Counted from the stretch's first letter, positions 34,221 through 43,559 are shown. The stretch: 64,000 nucleotides of DNA from Ostreiculturibacter nitratireducens (GCF_032670585.1 NZ_JAVQHL010000003.1:62001-126000); one strand, 5' to 3'. Made by a program: numbers and translations. Notes: generated by a model from the letters alone, not told the origin.

Positions 34221-35009
34221 ATGCAGATCTGCGACCTGGACGACCTGAAGATCCATTACCGTGAAGATGGCGACCCCAACGGCGCGCCAGTCGTCTTCGC
34301 GAACTCGCTCGGTACGGATCTGCGCCTGTGGGACAAGGTCATCCCCCTCTTGCCGCAGTCCCTGCGACTGATCCGCTACGACAAGCGCGGCCACGGGCTT
34401 TCCTCCTGTCCGCCCGGCCCCTACAGCATGGGTTCCCTTGTCCGCGACGCCGAACGGTTCATGGATGCGCTAGACGTCCGCGATGCCGTGTTCGCCGGGA
34501 TATCCATCGGCGGCCTCATCGCGCAGGGGCTCGCGGTGAAGCGGCTCGACCAGATCCGCGCGCTGGTGCTGTCGAACACCGCCGCAAAGATCGGCACCAC
34601 CGAGATGTGGAACCAGCGCATCGCCTTGATCCGCGCGGGCGGGATCGAGTCCATCGCCGACCCGACGATGGAGCGCTGGTTCTCGAAGTCCTTCCGCGCC
34701 ACGGCGGAGCTTCACGGCTGGCGCGCCATGCTCACTCGCCAGCCGGTCGAGGGCTACATGGGTTGCTGCGCCGCGATCGCGGGCACGGACCTCATCACCC
34801 CGACCTCGGGCCTCGCGCTCCCCACGCTCGCCATCGCTGGATCGGAGGACGGCTCCACGCCCCCCGACCTCGTGCGCGAGACGGCGGAACTCATCAAGGG
34901 CTCCCGCTTCCACCTGATCCGCGGGGCGGGACACCTTCCTTGCGTGGAGAAGCCCGAGGAATATGCCCGCGTCCTCGGCAATTTCCTCAAGGAGACCGGC
35001 CATGTCTGA
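34221..35009 (+). CDS. pcaD: 3-oxoadipate enol-lactonase
   Basis: Hydrolyses 3-oxoadipate enol-lactone to 3-oxoadipate. A 262-residue alpha/beta hydrolase with Ser95 in GISIGG, FANSLGTDLRLWD at the N-terminus, YDKRGHGLS, and His near the end in GAGHLPCVE. It starts ten bases after pobA and its stop overlaps pcaC by eight bases. Here PcaD and PcaC are separate proteins, not the fused PcaL form. Confidence 0.94.
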   Translation: MQICDLDDLKIHYREDGDPNGAPVVFANSLGTDLRLWDKVIPLLPQSLRLIRYDKRGHGLSSCPPGPYSMGSLVRDAERFMDALDVRDAVFAGISIGGLIAQGLAVKRLDQIRALVLSNTAAKIGTTEMWNQRIALIRAGGIESIADPTMERWFSKSFRATAELHGWRAMLTRQPVEGYMGCCAAIAGTDLITPTSGLALPTLAIAGSEDGSTPPDLVRETAELIKGSRFHLIRGAGHLPCVEKPEEYARVLGNFLKETGHV

Positions 35010-35382
35010 ACGATACAAGACCGGCATGCAGACCCGCCGCCGCGTCCTCGGCGACGAACACGTGGATCGCGCCGAGGCGAACAAGACGCCGCTCGACGCG
35101 CCGTTCCAGGACCTCATCACCGAGGCTGCCTGGGGCCATGTCTGGTCGCGCGACCGCATCACGCCGCGGGAACGCTCGATGCTGACCATCGCGCTTCTGG
35201 CCGCGCTGGGGAATTTCGAGGAACTCGCCATGCATATCCGCGCGACGGCGAATACCGGCGCGACGCGCGAGGACGTCATGGAGGCGCTCCTGCACGTCGC
35301 CATCTACGCGGGCGTTCCCCGCGCCAATCACGCGGTGAAGATCGCCAAGGAAACCTTCGATGCCATGGAGGCTGCCAAATGA
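35002..35382 (+). CDS. pcaC: 4-carboxymuconolactone decarboxylase
   Basis: Decarboxylates 4-carboxymuconolactone to the enol-lactone used by PcaD. 126 residues, all-helical AhpD-like fold, with GDEHVDRA near the N-terminus, DRITPRERSMLTIALL and EELAMHIRATANTGATREDV. The ATG at 35002 (AAGGAG eight bases ahead) overlaps pcaD; its stop overlaps pcaH. Confidence 0.94.
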   Translation: MSERYKTGMQTRRRVLGDEHVDRAEANKTPLDAPFQDLITEAAWGHVWSRDRITPRERSMLTIALLAALGNFEELAMHIRATANTGATREDVMEALLHVAIYAGVPRANHAVKIAKETFDAMEAAK

Positions 35383-36122
35383 CCCATCCAAGCTCAAGGC
35401 CGGACGGAGAATTCTACCAGCGTGACAGGCTGTGGCACCCGCCCGCCTTCACGAAGGACTACAAGACCTCGGTGGCGCGGTCGCCGCAGTATTCGCTCAT
35501 CTCGCTCCAGAACTCGGTCAGCGAGATCACCGGCCCGGTCTTTGGCCACAACGACATCGACCCCTTGGACAACGACCTGATCCTGAACTACGCCAAGCCC
35601 GGCGAGATGCCGATCGGCGAGCGGATCATCGTACATGGCCGGGTGCTGGACGAGAACGCACGCCCCGTCCCCAACACGCTGGTCGAGATCTGGCAGGCGA
35701 ACGCGGGCGGCCGCTACCGGCACAAGAAGGACACCTACCTCGCGCCGATCGACCCGAACTTCGGCGGCTGCGGAAGGACGCTCACGGACGAGAACGGCTA
35801 TTATTACTTCCGAACGGTCAAACCCGGCGCATACCCGTGGCGGAACTGGGTGAACAACTGGCGCCCGGCGCATATCCACGTCTCGGTCTTCGGCACCGCC
35901 TTCGCCCAGCGCCTCATCACCCAGATGTATTTCGAGGGCGACCCCCTGATCCCGCAATGCCCGATCGTTCAGACGATCCCGGATCCCCGCGCGATCGAGC
36001 AGCTCGTCGCCGCGCTCGACATGAACGCGACGATCCCGCTCGACACGATCGCCTACAAGTTCGACATCGTCCTGCGCGGGCGCCGCTCGACGCTGTTCGA
36101 AAACCGCCTGGAGGGGAACTGA
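35379..36122 (+). CDS. pcaH: Protocatechuate 3,4-dioxygenase beta subunit
   Basis: Non-haem iron(III) subunit of the intradiol ring-cleavage enzyme that opens protocatechuate to 3-carboxymuconate. 247 residues. Iron ligands can be placed: Tyr113 in GGRYRH, Tyr152 in GAYPW, His165 and His167 in RPAHIHVSVFG. It starts at an ATGA overlap with pcaC and is followed by pcaG three bases later. Confidence 0.97.
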   Translation: MTHPSSRPDGEFYQRDRLWHPPAFTKDYKTSVARSPQYSLISLQNSVSEITGPVFGHNDIDPLDNDLILNYAKPGEMPIGERIIVHGRVLDENARPVPNTLVEIWQANAGGRYRHKKDTYLAPIDPNFGGCGRTLTDENGYYYFRTVKPGAYPWRNWVNNWRPAHIHVSVFGTAFAQRLITQMYFEGDPLIPQCPIVQTIPDPRAIEQLVAALDMNATIPLDTIAYKFDIVLRGRRSTLFENRLEGN

Positions 36123-36125
36123 GCC

Positions 36126-36818
36126 ATGCCGCAGAAACTTCACTACCTCAAGGAAACCCCCTCTCAGACGGCCGGGCCCTACGTCCACATCGGCCTCGCG
36201 CCCGGGGCGGCCGGGTTCAATATCTACAAGCAGGAACTCGGCTGGGACATCGCCGGCCCGAACGCCAAGGGCGAACGCATCCGCGTCGAGGGTGTCGTCA
36301 TCGACGGCACCGGCAGCCCGATAAAGGACGTTCTGCTGGAGGCATGGCAGGCCAATGCCGACGGCATCTATGCCCATCCGGAACACAAGGGTGAGGTCGA
36401 GGAAGGCTTTCGCGGCTGGGGCCGCGTCATCACCAACTTCGAAACCGGAGAATGGGGCTTCGACACGATCAAGCCGGGTCCGGTTCCCGCGCGCCGGCCG
36501 CTCGGCGGCGAAGTCCGTCCCGCTGCCCAGGAAGAAATGGCCGATGCCTACGGCCGGGGTCACGCCGGTCTGCGGGCGATGGCGCCGCACATCAACCTCT
36601 GGATCGTTGCGCGCGGCATCAACATCGGGCTGAACACCCGTATCTATTTCAGCGACGAGGAAGAGGCCAACGCCAATGACCCGGTGCTGAACCTGATCGA
36701 GTGGGAACGCCGCCGCAAGACGCTGATCGCGAAGCGGACCGAGAGGGACGGCAAGGCCGTCTACCGCTTCGACATCAAGCTCCAGGGCGAAGACGAAACG
36801 GTTTTCTTCGACATCTGA
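36126..36818 (+). CDS. pcaG: Protocatechuate 3,4-dioxygenase alpha subunit
   Basis: 230-residue partner of PcaH. TPSQTAGPYVHIGLAPG at the N-terminus and the strand LLEAWQANADGIY are typical; the iron-binding tyrosines of the beta chain are not conserved, as expected for PcaG. There is a loop of about 20 residues around RRPLGGEVRP that varies in the family. The stop overlaps the following hydrolase by one base (TGATG). Confidence 0.96.
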   Translation: MPQKLHYLKETPSQTAGPYVHIGLAPGAAGFNIYKQELGWDIAGPNAKGERIRVEGVVIDGTGSPIKDVLLEAWQANADGIYAHPEHKGEVEEGFRGWGRVITNFETGEWGFDTIKPGPVPARRPLGGEVRPAAQEEMADAYGRGHAGLRAMAPHINLWIVARGINIGLNTRIYFSDEEEANANDPVLNLIEWERRRKTLIAKRTERDGKAVYRFDIKLQGEDETVFFDI

Positions 36819-37528
36819 TGGCGCGATTTCTCCTTGTTCACGGCTCCTGCCACGGCGCCTGGTGCTGGCGCGACGTGGTGCCGATCCTCGAACGCGCGGG
36901 GCACGAAGCCCGCGCCATCGACCTCCCCGGCCACGGGGACGACACGACCCCGGCTGCCGAGGTCACGCTTGACCTATACGCCCGCGCGATACTCGCCGCG
37001 ATCGACGAACCTGTCGTCCTCGTCGGTCATTCGATGGCCGGCTACCCGATCACACTCGCCGCCCAGATGGCGCCCGAGAAGATCGACCGCCTCGTCTACC
37101 TCTGCGCCTACGTGCCGAAACCGGGCCTCTCCCTCGCCGACATGCGCCGCGCGGGACCAAGGCAACCCCTTCTCCCCGCAATCGAGACGGCGCCCGACGG
37201 CGTCACCTTCCGGTTCCGCCCCGATATGGTCGGCGAGAAGCTCTACCACGACTGCCCCGAAGGCACCGTGGACTTCGCCAACGCCCATCTCTGCCCCCAG
37301 CCTATTACCCCTCAGGCGACCCCGATCGCAGAGCTGGACCGCTGGAACGGCGTGCGAAAACACTACATCCTCTGCGAGGACGATCAGGCGATCCCGCCCG
37401 AATACCAGGCAAAGATGACGCAGGATTGGCCGGAGGGCACCGTGACGCGCCTGCCCACCTCGCACTCCCCCTTCTTCGCCGCGCCCGCTAAACTCGCCGA
37501 AAGACTGATGGAGATAGCCACGACATGA
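36818..37528 (+). CDS. Alpha/beta hydrolase, methylesterase/hydroxynitrile-lyase-like
   Basis: 236 residues. LVHGSCHGAWCWRDV, nucleophile Ser72 in GHSMAGYP, Asp in CEDDQAIP and His in TSHSPFF match the plant-type methylesterase/hydroxynitrile lyase group. It is not a standard pca gene but is locked into the operon by one- and four-base overlaps on its two sides. It might open esters of hydroxybenzoates so that they enter the pathway; this is inference from position. Confidence 0.82.
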   Translation: MARFLLVHGSCHGAWCWRDVVPILERAGHEARAIDLPGHGDDTTPAAEVTLDLYARAILAAIDEPVVLVGHSMAGYPITLAAQMAPEKIDRLVYLCAYVPKPGLSLADMRRAGPRQPLLPAIETAPDGVTFRFRPDMVGEKLYHDCPEGTVDFANAHLCPQPITPQATPIAELDRWNGVRKHYILCEDDQAIPPEYQAKMTQDWPEGTVTRLPTSHSPFFAAPAKLAERLMEIATT

Positions 37529-38358
37529 CCAATCCCTGCATTATCTGCGTCGCCATCACCGGATCGGTTCCGACCAAGGAAAACAACCCGGCCGTCCCGA
37601 TCACCATCGAAGAACAGGTCGAGTCGACGCACGCCTCGTTCGAGGCAGGGGCCAGCATCGCCCATTGCCATGTCCGCGACGACGAGGGCAAACCCACCTC
37701 CGACCCCGAGCGGTTCGCACGCCTGAAGGAGGGGATCGAGAAGCACTGCCCCGGCATGATCGTGCAACTCTCCACCGGCGGCCGCTCCGGCGCCGGGACC
37801 GCGCGCGGCGGCATGCTGCCTCTCCGCCCCGACATGGCCTCCCTTTCCGTGGGCTCGAACAACTTCCCCACGCGCGTCTACGAGAACCCGCCGGACCTCG
37901 TGGACTGGCTCGCCTCCGAGATGGTCAAGTATGACGTGAAGCCGGAAATCGAGGCCTTCGACCTCTCGCACATCGTGCAGGCGGCCCGGATGGCAGATGA
38001 CGGTCGGCTCAAGCGGCCGCTCTACGTGCAGTTCGTGATGGGCGTGAAGAACGCGATGCCCGCCGACAAGCCGATCTTCGATTTCTACATCGAGACGCTG
38101 AAGCGGCTGTCGCCCGACGCGCTCTGGTGCGCGGCCGGTGTCGGGCCGAACCAGATCGTCGTGAACGAATGGTCCATCGCGGCGGGCGGCCATACCCGCA
38201 CCGGCCTCGAGGACAACATGCGCCTGGACAAGAACACGCTCGCGCCCTCGAATGCCGCCCTCGTCGCCCGTGCGGCGGAACTTTGCGAGAAATACGAACG
38301 CCCCGTCGCCACCTGGCAGCAGGCACGCCAGTTGCTCGGGCTCAGGATGCCTGCCTGA
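37525..38358 (+). CDS. Beta-keto acid cleavage enzyme (BKACE, DUF849)
   Basis: 277 residues, TIM-barrel zinc enzyme. Zinc ligands are His47 and His49 in AHCHVRD and Glu229 in RTGLEDN, with the preceding Arg225; positions match Kce, which splits 3-keto-5-aminohexanoate with acetyl-CoA to give acetoacetate and a CoA ester. It lies inside the pca operon, overlapped on both sides. Family members differ in substrate. 3-oxoadipate is a candidate, because acetyl-CoA-dependent cleavage would give acetoacetate and succinyl-CoA, replacing PcaIJ and PcaF. That is inferred. Confidence 0.9.
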   Translation: MTNPCIICVAITGSVPTKENNPAVPITIEEQVESTHASFEAGASIAHCHVRDDEGKPTSDPERFARLKEGIEKHCPGMIVQLSTGGRSGAGTARGGMLPLRPDMASLSVGSNNFPTRVYENPPDLVDWLASEMVKYDVKPEIEAFDLSHIVQAARMADDGRLKRPLYVQFVMGVKNAMPADKPIFDFYIETLKRLSPDALWCAAGVGPNQIVVNEWSIAAGGHTRTGLEDNMRLDKNTLAPSNAALVARAAELCEKYERPVATWQQARQLLGLRMPA

Positions 38359-39686
38359 TGCCCGCCTCTGCCCTCGACAGCGCGATCTACCGCGACCTCT
38401 TCGGCGATCCCGAGATCGGGAAACTCTTTTCGGACACCGCCGAGATCCGCGCCATGCTTCTTGTCGAGGGCGCACTGGCCGAGGCGCAGGGCAAGGCCGG
38501 GCTCATCCCCGAAACCGCCGCCGCCCATATCCGCCGCGCCTCGATGGAGGTGCAGGTGGACCCTGCGGCGCTGACTTCCGAAACGGGCGAGAACGGCGTT
38601 CCCGTCCCGGGCCTCGTCAGCGCCTTCCGCAAGGCCATGGGCGCGCCGGAGCATGGCCAATACGTGCACTGGGGCGCCACGAGCCAGGACATCTGCGATA
38701 CCGCACTCACGCTCCGCCTGCGGCAGGTCCTGTCGATCTGCCGCGCCCGCCTCGTTGCGGCGCTCCATTCCCTCGCCACCCTAGCCGAGGAACACGCCGA
38801 TACCCCGATGGCCGCCCGCACCTACGGCCAGGTCGCCGTCCCCACAAGCTTCGGCGCAGTTGCGGCAAGCTGGGGAACACCGCTCCTGCGCGCGGTCGAG
38901 CGGCTCGAGGAAATCGAACCGAGCCTGCTCTGCGTCTCGCTCTCCGGCGCCGCGGGTACGCTTTCCGTCATGGGCGACAAGGGTCCCGAGATCCGCGCGG
39001 CACTCGCCAGGTCCCTCAGCCTCAACGACCCCGGCGGCAGCTGGCACTCGACCCGAGACCGCGTCGCCGAACTCGCCGCCTGGGCCACGCTCACCGCCAC
39101 GAGCCTCGGCAAGATGGGCGAGGACCTCCTGCTTCTTGCCCAATCCGGCATTGGCGAGGTGACCCTTGGCAAGGGCGGCGCCTCCTCCACGATGCCGCAG
39201 AAAAAGAACCCGGTCGGCCCCTCCGTGGTGGTGGCGCTCGCCCGGCACATCGCGGGCCTCAACGCGACGCTCCAGGACGCCGGCCTCCACCGCCAGCAGC
39301 GCGACGGCGCTGCCTGGTTCACCGAATGGCTCACACTCCCCGGCCTCTGCATCGCGCTCGGCCGCGCCCTGAGCCTGGGCCAGGAACTGGCGGAGACGAT
39401 CTCACCTGTCCCCGAAGCCATGCTCCGAAACCTCGACGACGGCACCGGCCTCATCCACGCCGAGGCGCTCACCTTCGCCCTCGCCGCCACGATGCCCCGC
39501 CCCGAGGCCGCCCAGCGCGTGAAGGCGCTCGCGACCGAGGCCCGCACGACTGGCACACATCTTGCCTCCCTCGCAGAGCGCGACTTCCCCGGTTCCGACT
39601 GGCGCAGCACGCTCTCGCCTCAGGCGCAACTCGGACAGGCGCCCGCCGAAGCCCGCGCTTTCGCGGCCGCCGCCAAGGCGATCTGA
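38358..39686 (+). CDS. pcaB: 3-carboxy-cis,cis-muconate cycloisomerase
   Basis: Lactonises 3-carboxymuconate in protocatechuate breakdown. A member of the fumarase/aspartase superfamily, 442 residues, with the signature GASSTMPQKKNPVGPS and the N-terminal HWGATSQDICDT. The ATG overlaps the DUF849 stop (TGATG). It is the last gene of the operon; a 124-base gap follows. No transcription terminator was found there. Confidence 0.95.
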   Translation: MPASALDSAIYRDLFGDPEIGKLFSDTAEIRAMLLVEGALAEAQGKAGLIPETAAAHIRRASMEVQVDPAALTSETGENGVPVPGLVSAFRKAMGAPEHGQYVHWGATSQDICDTALTLRLRQVLSICRARLVAALHSLATLAEEHADTPMAARTYGQVAVPTSFGAVAASWGTPLLRAVERLEEIEPSLLCVSLSGAAGTLSVMGDKGPEIRAALARSLSLNDPGGSWHSTRDRVAELAAWATLTATSLGKMGEDLLLLAQSGIGEVTLGKGGASSTMPQKKNPVGPSVVVALARHIAGLNATLQDAGLHRQQRDGAAWFTEWLTLPGLCIALGRALSLGQELAETISPVPEAMLRNLDDGTGLIHAEALTFALAATMPRPEAAQRVKALATEARTTGTHLASLAERDFPGSDWRSTLSPQAQLGQAPAEARAFAAAAKAI

Positions 39687-39810
39687 ACGCATCGGGAATT
39701 CAATTCGCAGCCGCGCATCGAATATCCGCGCTGCGTCTCCCGGCAGGCTTCCCCCCGAGCAGCCCCAAGGCTAACGTCGCAGCGCCGCAGCCCGCGGCGT
39801 GCAAACCCCG

Positions 39811-41022
39811 ATGCCCCACAAGTCCGCCCGCCTGTTCATCCTGCTCACGGTGATGCTCGATTCGATCGGTGTCGGGCTGATCTTCCCCGTCATGCCCGAC
39901 CTGATCGAGGACGTAACCGGCGGCGACCTTTCGCAGGCCGCTCTCTGGGGCGGACTTCTGGCCACATCCTTCGCGGTCATGCAGTTCCTCTTCGGCCCGA
40001 TCGTCGGCAATCTCTCGGACCGCTTTGGCCGCCGCCCGGTGATGCTGACGGCGCTCGCCGTGATGGCCGCCGACTACGTCGTCATGGCCCTCGCTGGGTC
40101 CGTCTGGCTTCTGCTCGCCGGACGGATCGTCGCGGGGCTGACGGCCGCCACCCATGCCACCGCCTCGGCCTACATGGCCGACATCTCGCCCCCCGGAGAG
40201 CGCGCTCGCAATTTCGGCCTCATCGGCGCCGCCTTCGGCGCCGGCTTCATCCTCGGCCCGCTCCTCGGCGGCCTCCTGGCCAGCTTCGGCCTCCGCGCAC
40301 CCTTCTGGGCCGCCGCCGCGATGGCCGGCGCGAACCTTGTCTTCGGCGCCCTCGTCCTTCCGGAATCCGTGACTGACCGCATCCGCCGCCCCTTCTCCTG
40401 GGCACGCGCGAACCCTCTGTCCTCCTTCCGGGCCATCGGCCGCCTGCCCGGCCTCGGCCGGTTCCTCGCGCTGCACACGCTCTACACGCTGGCCTTCTTC
40501 GTCTACCCCGCGATATGGGCCTATTACGGCAAGGCCCGTTTCGGCTGGGACGCAAGCGTCATCGGCTTCTCGCTCGCGCTCTTCGGCATTTCCCTCATCG
40601 CCGTGCAGGGCATGGGCGTCGCGCCCGCGATCCGGCACTGGGGAGAACGGAAGACCACCCTCGTCGGCTTCCTGATCGAGGTCGGAACCCTCATCTTCTA
40701 CGGCTTCGTCACTTCAGGCTTCTGGGCGCTTGTCGTAACGCCCCTCTCTGCCGCATCCGGGATCGCCGGACCCGCCTTGCAGGCGATGATGTCGAACCTC
40801 ACCCCCAACGATCAGCAGGGGGAGCTTCAGGGCGTTCTCTCCTCTCTCGCCGCGCTCGCTTCCGGCCTCTCGCCGATCCTCATGACGGGGGTGTTCTTCG
40901 CCTTCACACGCCCGGGCGCAACAGTCTACGCTCCGGGCGCTCCATTCCTGCTTGCGGCTTTCCTGATGGTCGTTTGCGTCATACTCCTTGTCGCGCGACC
41001 GCGCGCCGCCGCTCATGCCTGA
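39811..41022 (+). CDS. MFS transporter of the Tet/TCR type
   Basis: 403 residues, twelve hydrophobic helices. Loop 2-3 has the MFS motif GNLSDRFGRRPVMLTAL, and helix 5 carries LGPLLGGLL as in drug/H+ antiporters of the TetA class. A GTG four codons upstream also fits the frame. It lies 124 bases after pcaB, on the same strand. It may export drugs or carry an aromatic acid; neither can be shown. Real tetracycline resistance should not be assumed from the family alone. Confidence 0.82.
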   Translation: MPHKSARLFILLTVMLDSIGVGLIFPVMPDLIEDVTGGDLSQAALWGGLLATSFAVMQFLFGPIVGNLSDRFGRRPVMLTALAVMAADYVVMALAGSVWLLLAGRIVAGLTAATHATASAYMADISPPGERARNFGLIGAAFGAGFILGPLLGGLLASFGLRAPFWAAAAMAGANLVFGALVLPESVTDRIRRPFSWARANPLSSFRAIGRLPGLGRFLALHTLYTLAFFVYPAIWAYYGKARFGWDASVIGFSLALFGISLIAVQGMGVAPAIRHWGERKTTLVGFLIEVGTLIFYGFVTSGFWALVVTPLSAASGIAGPALQAMMSNLTPNDQQGELQGVLSSLAALASGLSPILMTGVFFAFTRPGATVYAPGAPFLLAAFLMVVCVILLVARPRAAAHA

Positions 41023-41055
41023 CCACTAGCCTCGATACCTGAAAGGGAGGAGAAC

Positions 41056-42138
41056 ATGTCCAAGATCCGCGCCGCCGTGTGCCACGAATTCGGAAAACCC
41101 CTCGTGATCGAGGAAGTCGAACTGCGCGCCCCCGAGGCCGGCGAGGTGGAGGTCACGCTCTCCGCCTGCGCGATCTGCTTCTCCGACATCTCCTATCTCG
41201 ACGGAGGCTGGGGCGGCACGCTTCCGGCCGTCTACGGGCACGAGGCATCGGGCCACATCTCGGCCATCGGCCCCGGCGTCACCGGCCACAAGCTGGGCGA
41301 CCCCGTCATCGTGACGCTCCTGCGTTCCTGCGGCACCTGCCCGACCTGCGGCACGGGGCACCCGTCGCGCTGCGAAACGCCCTATGACCGCGACCACGGC
41401 CCGCTGAAAACAGTAGACGGCGGCATCCTCCATCACGGCCTGAAGACCGGCGCCTTCGCCGAGAAGGCCGTTGTCCATGCGTCCCAGATCGCGCCCCTTC
41501 CCGAAGGCATCCCGATGGACGCCGCCTCGCTCCTCTCCTGCGGAGTCATCACTGGCGTCGGCGCCGTCGTGAACACGGGTCAGGTCCGTCCCGGCGAGGT
41601 CGTCGTGGTGATCGGCGCCGGCGGCGTCGGCCTCAACGCGATCCAGGGCGCCCGAATCGCCGGAGCCTCCCGCATCATCGCGGTCGACATGACCGAGGCG
41701 AAGCTCGCCGCCGCGAAGGAGTTCGGCGCGACCGACGGCGTTCTGGCGACCGAGGAAAAACCCTGGTCGATGGCCCGAGACATCGCCGGACGCGGCGCCG
41801 ACGCCGTCTTCGTGACGGTCGGCGCGATTCCCGCCTTCGACACCGCGCCCCGCTTCCTCGCCCCCGGCGGACGGATGGTCATGGTCGGCATGCCCCATTC
41901 CGGCGCCATGTCTACCTACGAACCAGTCATCATCGCGGCGCTCGCACAGTCGATGATCGGATCGGTGATGGGCGACACCGTCCTGGCCCGCGACATCCGC
42001 TGGATGGTCGACCTCTACCAGCAGGACCGCCTCAAACTGGATGAACTCATCTCCGGCCGCTGGAGCCTCGATCAGATAAACGAAGCGATCGCCGACACGC
42101 GCTCCGGCGCTGCCCGCAGGAACGTCATCGTCTTCTAG
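41056..42138 (+). CDS. Zinc-dependent alcohol dehydrogenase
   Basis: 360 residues of the MDR family. Catalytic zinc is held by Cys41 (ICFSD), His62 and Glu63 (GHEASG); structural zinc by Cys92, 95, 98 and 106 (CGTCPTC and following). The NAD site is GAGGVGL. GGGAGGAG precedes the ATG. The specific alcohol or aldehyde is unknown. It is followed, 72 bases later, by an enolase-superfamily gene that may serve the same pathway. Confidence 0.88.
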   Translation: MSKIRAAVCHEFGKPLVIEEVELRAPEAGEVEVTLSACAICFSDISYLDGGWGGTLPAVYGHEASGHISAIGPGVTGHKLGDPVIVTLLRSCGTCPTCGTGHPSRCETPYDRDHGPLKTVDGGILHHGLKTGAFAEKAVVHASQIAPLPEGIPMDAASLLSCGVITGVGAVVNTGQVRPGEVVVVIGAGGVGLNAIQGARIAGASRIIAVDMTEAKLAAAKEFGATDGVLATEEKPWSMARDIAGRGADAVFVTVGAIPAFDTAPRFLAPGGRMVMVGMPHSGAMSTYEPVIIAALAQSMIGSVMGDTVLARDIRWMVDLYQQDRLKLDELISGRWSLDQINEAIADTRSGAARRNVIVF

Positions 42139-42210
42139 GACCCACCCTCCGACCTCAGATATCGTCGGGGGCATATGGCCCCCGGCCTTCCCCCCACAGG
42201 AGCCCCGAAC

Positions 42211-43446
42211 ATGCGCCTCAAGGATCTCGAAATCTTCGTCGTCGCGCCGCCGGCTCCCGGCTGGGGCGGCCGCTACTGGATCTTCCCGAAGATCACTACC
42301 GACGACGGCATCACGGGCTACGGCGAATGCTACGCCTCGACCGTGGGCCCGAAGGCGATGGCGGCCGTGATCGAGGACGTCTTCGCCCGCCACATGGCCG
42401 GCGAAAGCCCCGAGAACGTCGAACTCATGTTCCGCCGCGCCTATTCCTCGGGCTTCACCCAGCGGCCCGATCCCACCGTCATGGGCGCCTTCTCGGGCCT
42501 CGAGATTGCCTGCTGGGACATCATCGGCAAGGCCAGGAACCGGCCCGTCTGGGCCCTCCTCGGCGGCAGGATGAACGAACGGCTCCGCTCCTACACATAC
42601 CTCTATCCCGAGCCGGGAAAGGAAACGGCGGAGTTCTGGGTGGACCCCGACATGGCTGCGGAGGCCGCGTTGCGCTTCGTGAACCTCGGCTTCACCGCGC
42701 TGAAGTTCGACCCCGCCGGCCCCTACACGATCCGCGGAGGCCACGATCCGGCGATGTCCGACATCACGCGCTCGGCCGCCTTCTGCAAGGTGATCCGCGA
42801 GGCGGTGGGCGACCGCGCCGACCTTCTCTTCGGCACGCACGGCCAGTTCAATGTTGCGGGCGCCGTCAGGCTGGCCCAGGCGATCGAACCCTACGGGCCC
42901 CTCTGGTACGAAGAGCCGATCCCGCCCGACAACCTTCTCGACTTCGCCGAAGTCCAGAAGGCTGTCCGCATCCCCGTCGCCACGGGCGAACGCTTCACCA
43001 CCAAGGCCGAATTCGCGACCGTGCTGCGCACCGGTGGCGCGCGTATCCTGCAACCCGCACTCGGCCGCGCCGGCGGCATCTGGGAGGGCAAGAAGATCGC
43101 GGTTCTTGCCGAGTGCTTCACCGCGCAGCTCGCCCCCCACCTCTACGCCGGGCCCGTCGAATGGGCCGCGAACATCCACGTCGGCACATCGATCCCGAAC
43201 CTTCTCATGGTCGAGACGATCGAGACCGGCGGCGCCTTCCACATGAAGCTCATCCGCAATTCGATCCGCTGGGAAGAGGGCTACGTCATCCCGCCCGAGG
43301 GCCCGGGCCTCGGCATCGACTTCGACGAGGAACTTGCCCGCGCCCATCCCTACACCGGCGCGCGCCTGCACCTCGAAATGCAGGAAGCCCCTTGCGACTA
43401 CTCGCGCCCCAATCGCTTCGAAGGCGGCGCGCCGTCGAGCGAATAG
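42211..43446 (+). CDS. Mandelate racemase/enolase-superfamily enzyme
   Basis: 411 residues. The metal-binding acids of the superfamily are in WYEEPIPP and the later GERFTTKAE segment; LKFDPAGPYTIRGG supplies the Lys-type base region, and LQPALGRAGGI and APHLYAGP follow. The opening LKDLEIFVVAPPAPGWGGRYW is similar to sugar-acid dehydratases or lactone cycloisomerases. The substrate cannot be named. The ATG at 42211 (AGGAG eight bases ahead) is used; the longer frame upstream lacks a site. Confidence 0.85.
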   Translation: MRLKDLEIFVVAPPAPGWGGRYWIFPKITTDDGITGYGECYASTVGPKAMAAVIEDVFARHMAGESPENVELMFRRAYSSGFTQRPDPTVMGAFSGLEIACWDIIGKARNRPVWALLGGRMNERLRSYTYLYPEPGKETAEFWVDPDMAAEAALRFVNLGFTALKFDPAGPYTIRGGHDPAMSDITRSAAFCKVIREAVGDRADLLFGTHGQFNVAGAVRLAQAIEPYGPLWYEEPIPPDNLLDFAEVQKAVRIPVATGERFTTKAEFATVLRTGGARILQPALGRAGGIWEGKKIAVLAECFTAQLAPHLYAGPVEWAANIHVGTSIPNLLMVETIETGGAFHMKLIRNSIRWEEGYVIPPEGPGLGIDFDEELARAHPYTGARLHLEMQEAPCDYSRPNRFEGGAPSSE

Positions 43447-43559
43447 GCGAGACCGGCAAGGCCCCGCCGGTGCCCGCCCCGCCCTATTGACGCGGAGCGG
43501 GCGAAGAACCATGTCTTGCGCTCGGCCGGTGAGACCCCGGCCCCGCCGCGAAGGACGGC

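Noticed and set aside
39811..41022. Tetracycline-resistance gene
   Set aside because: Only the MFS family and TetA-like motif are visible; there is no TetR repressor or mobile element nearby, so a drug-specific call is unsupported.
41026..43512. Minus-strand frame of more than 800 codons over the dehydrogenase and enolase-type genes
   Set aside because: Antisense to two genes with complete motif sets; no domain seen.
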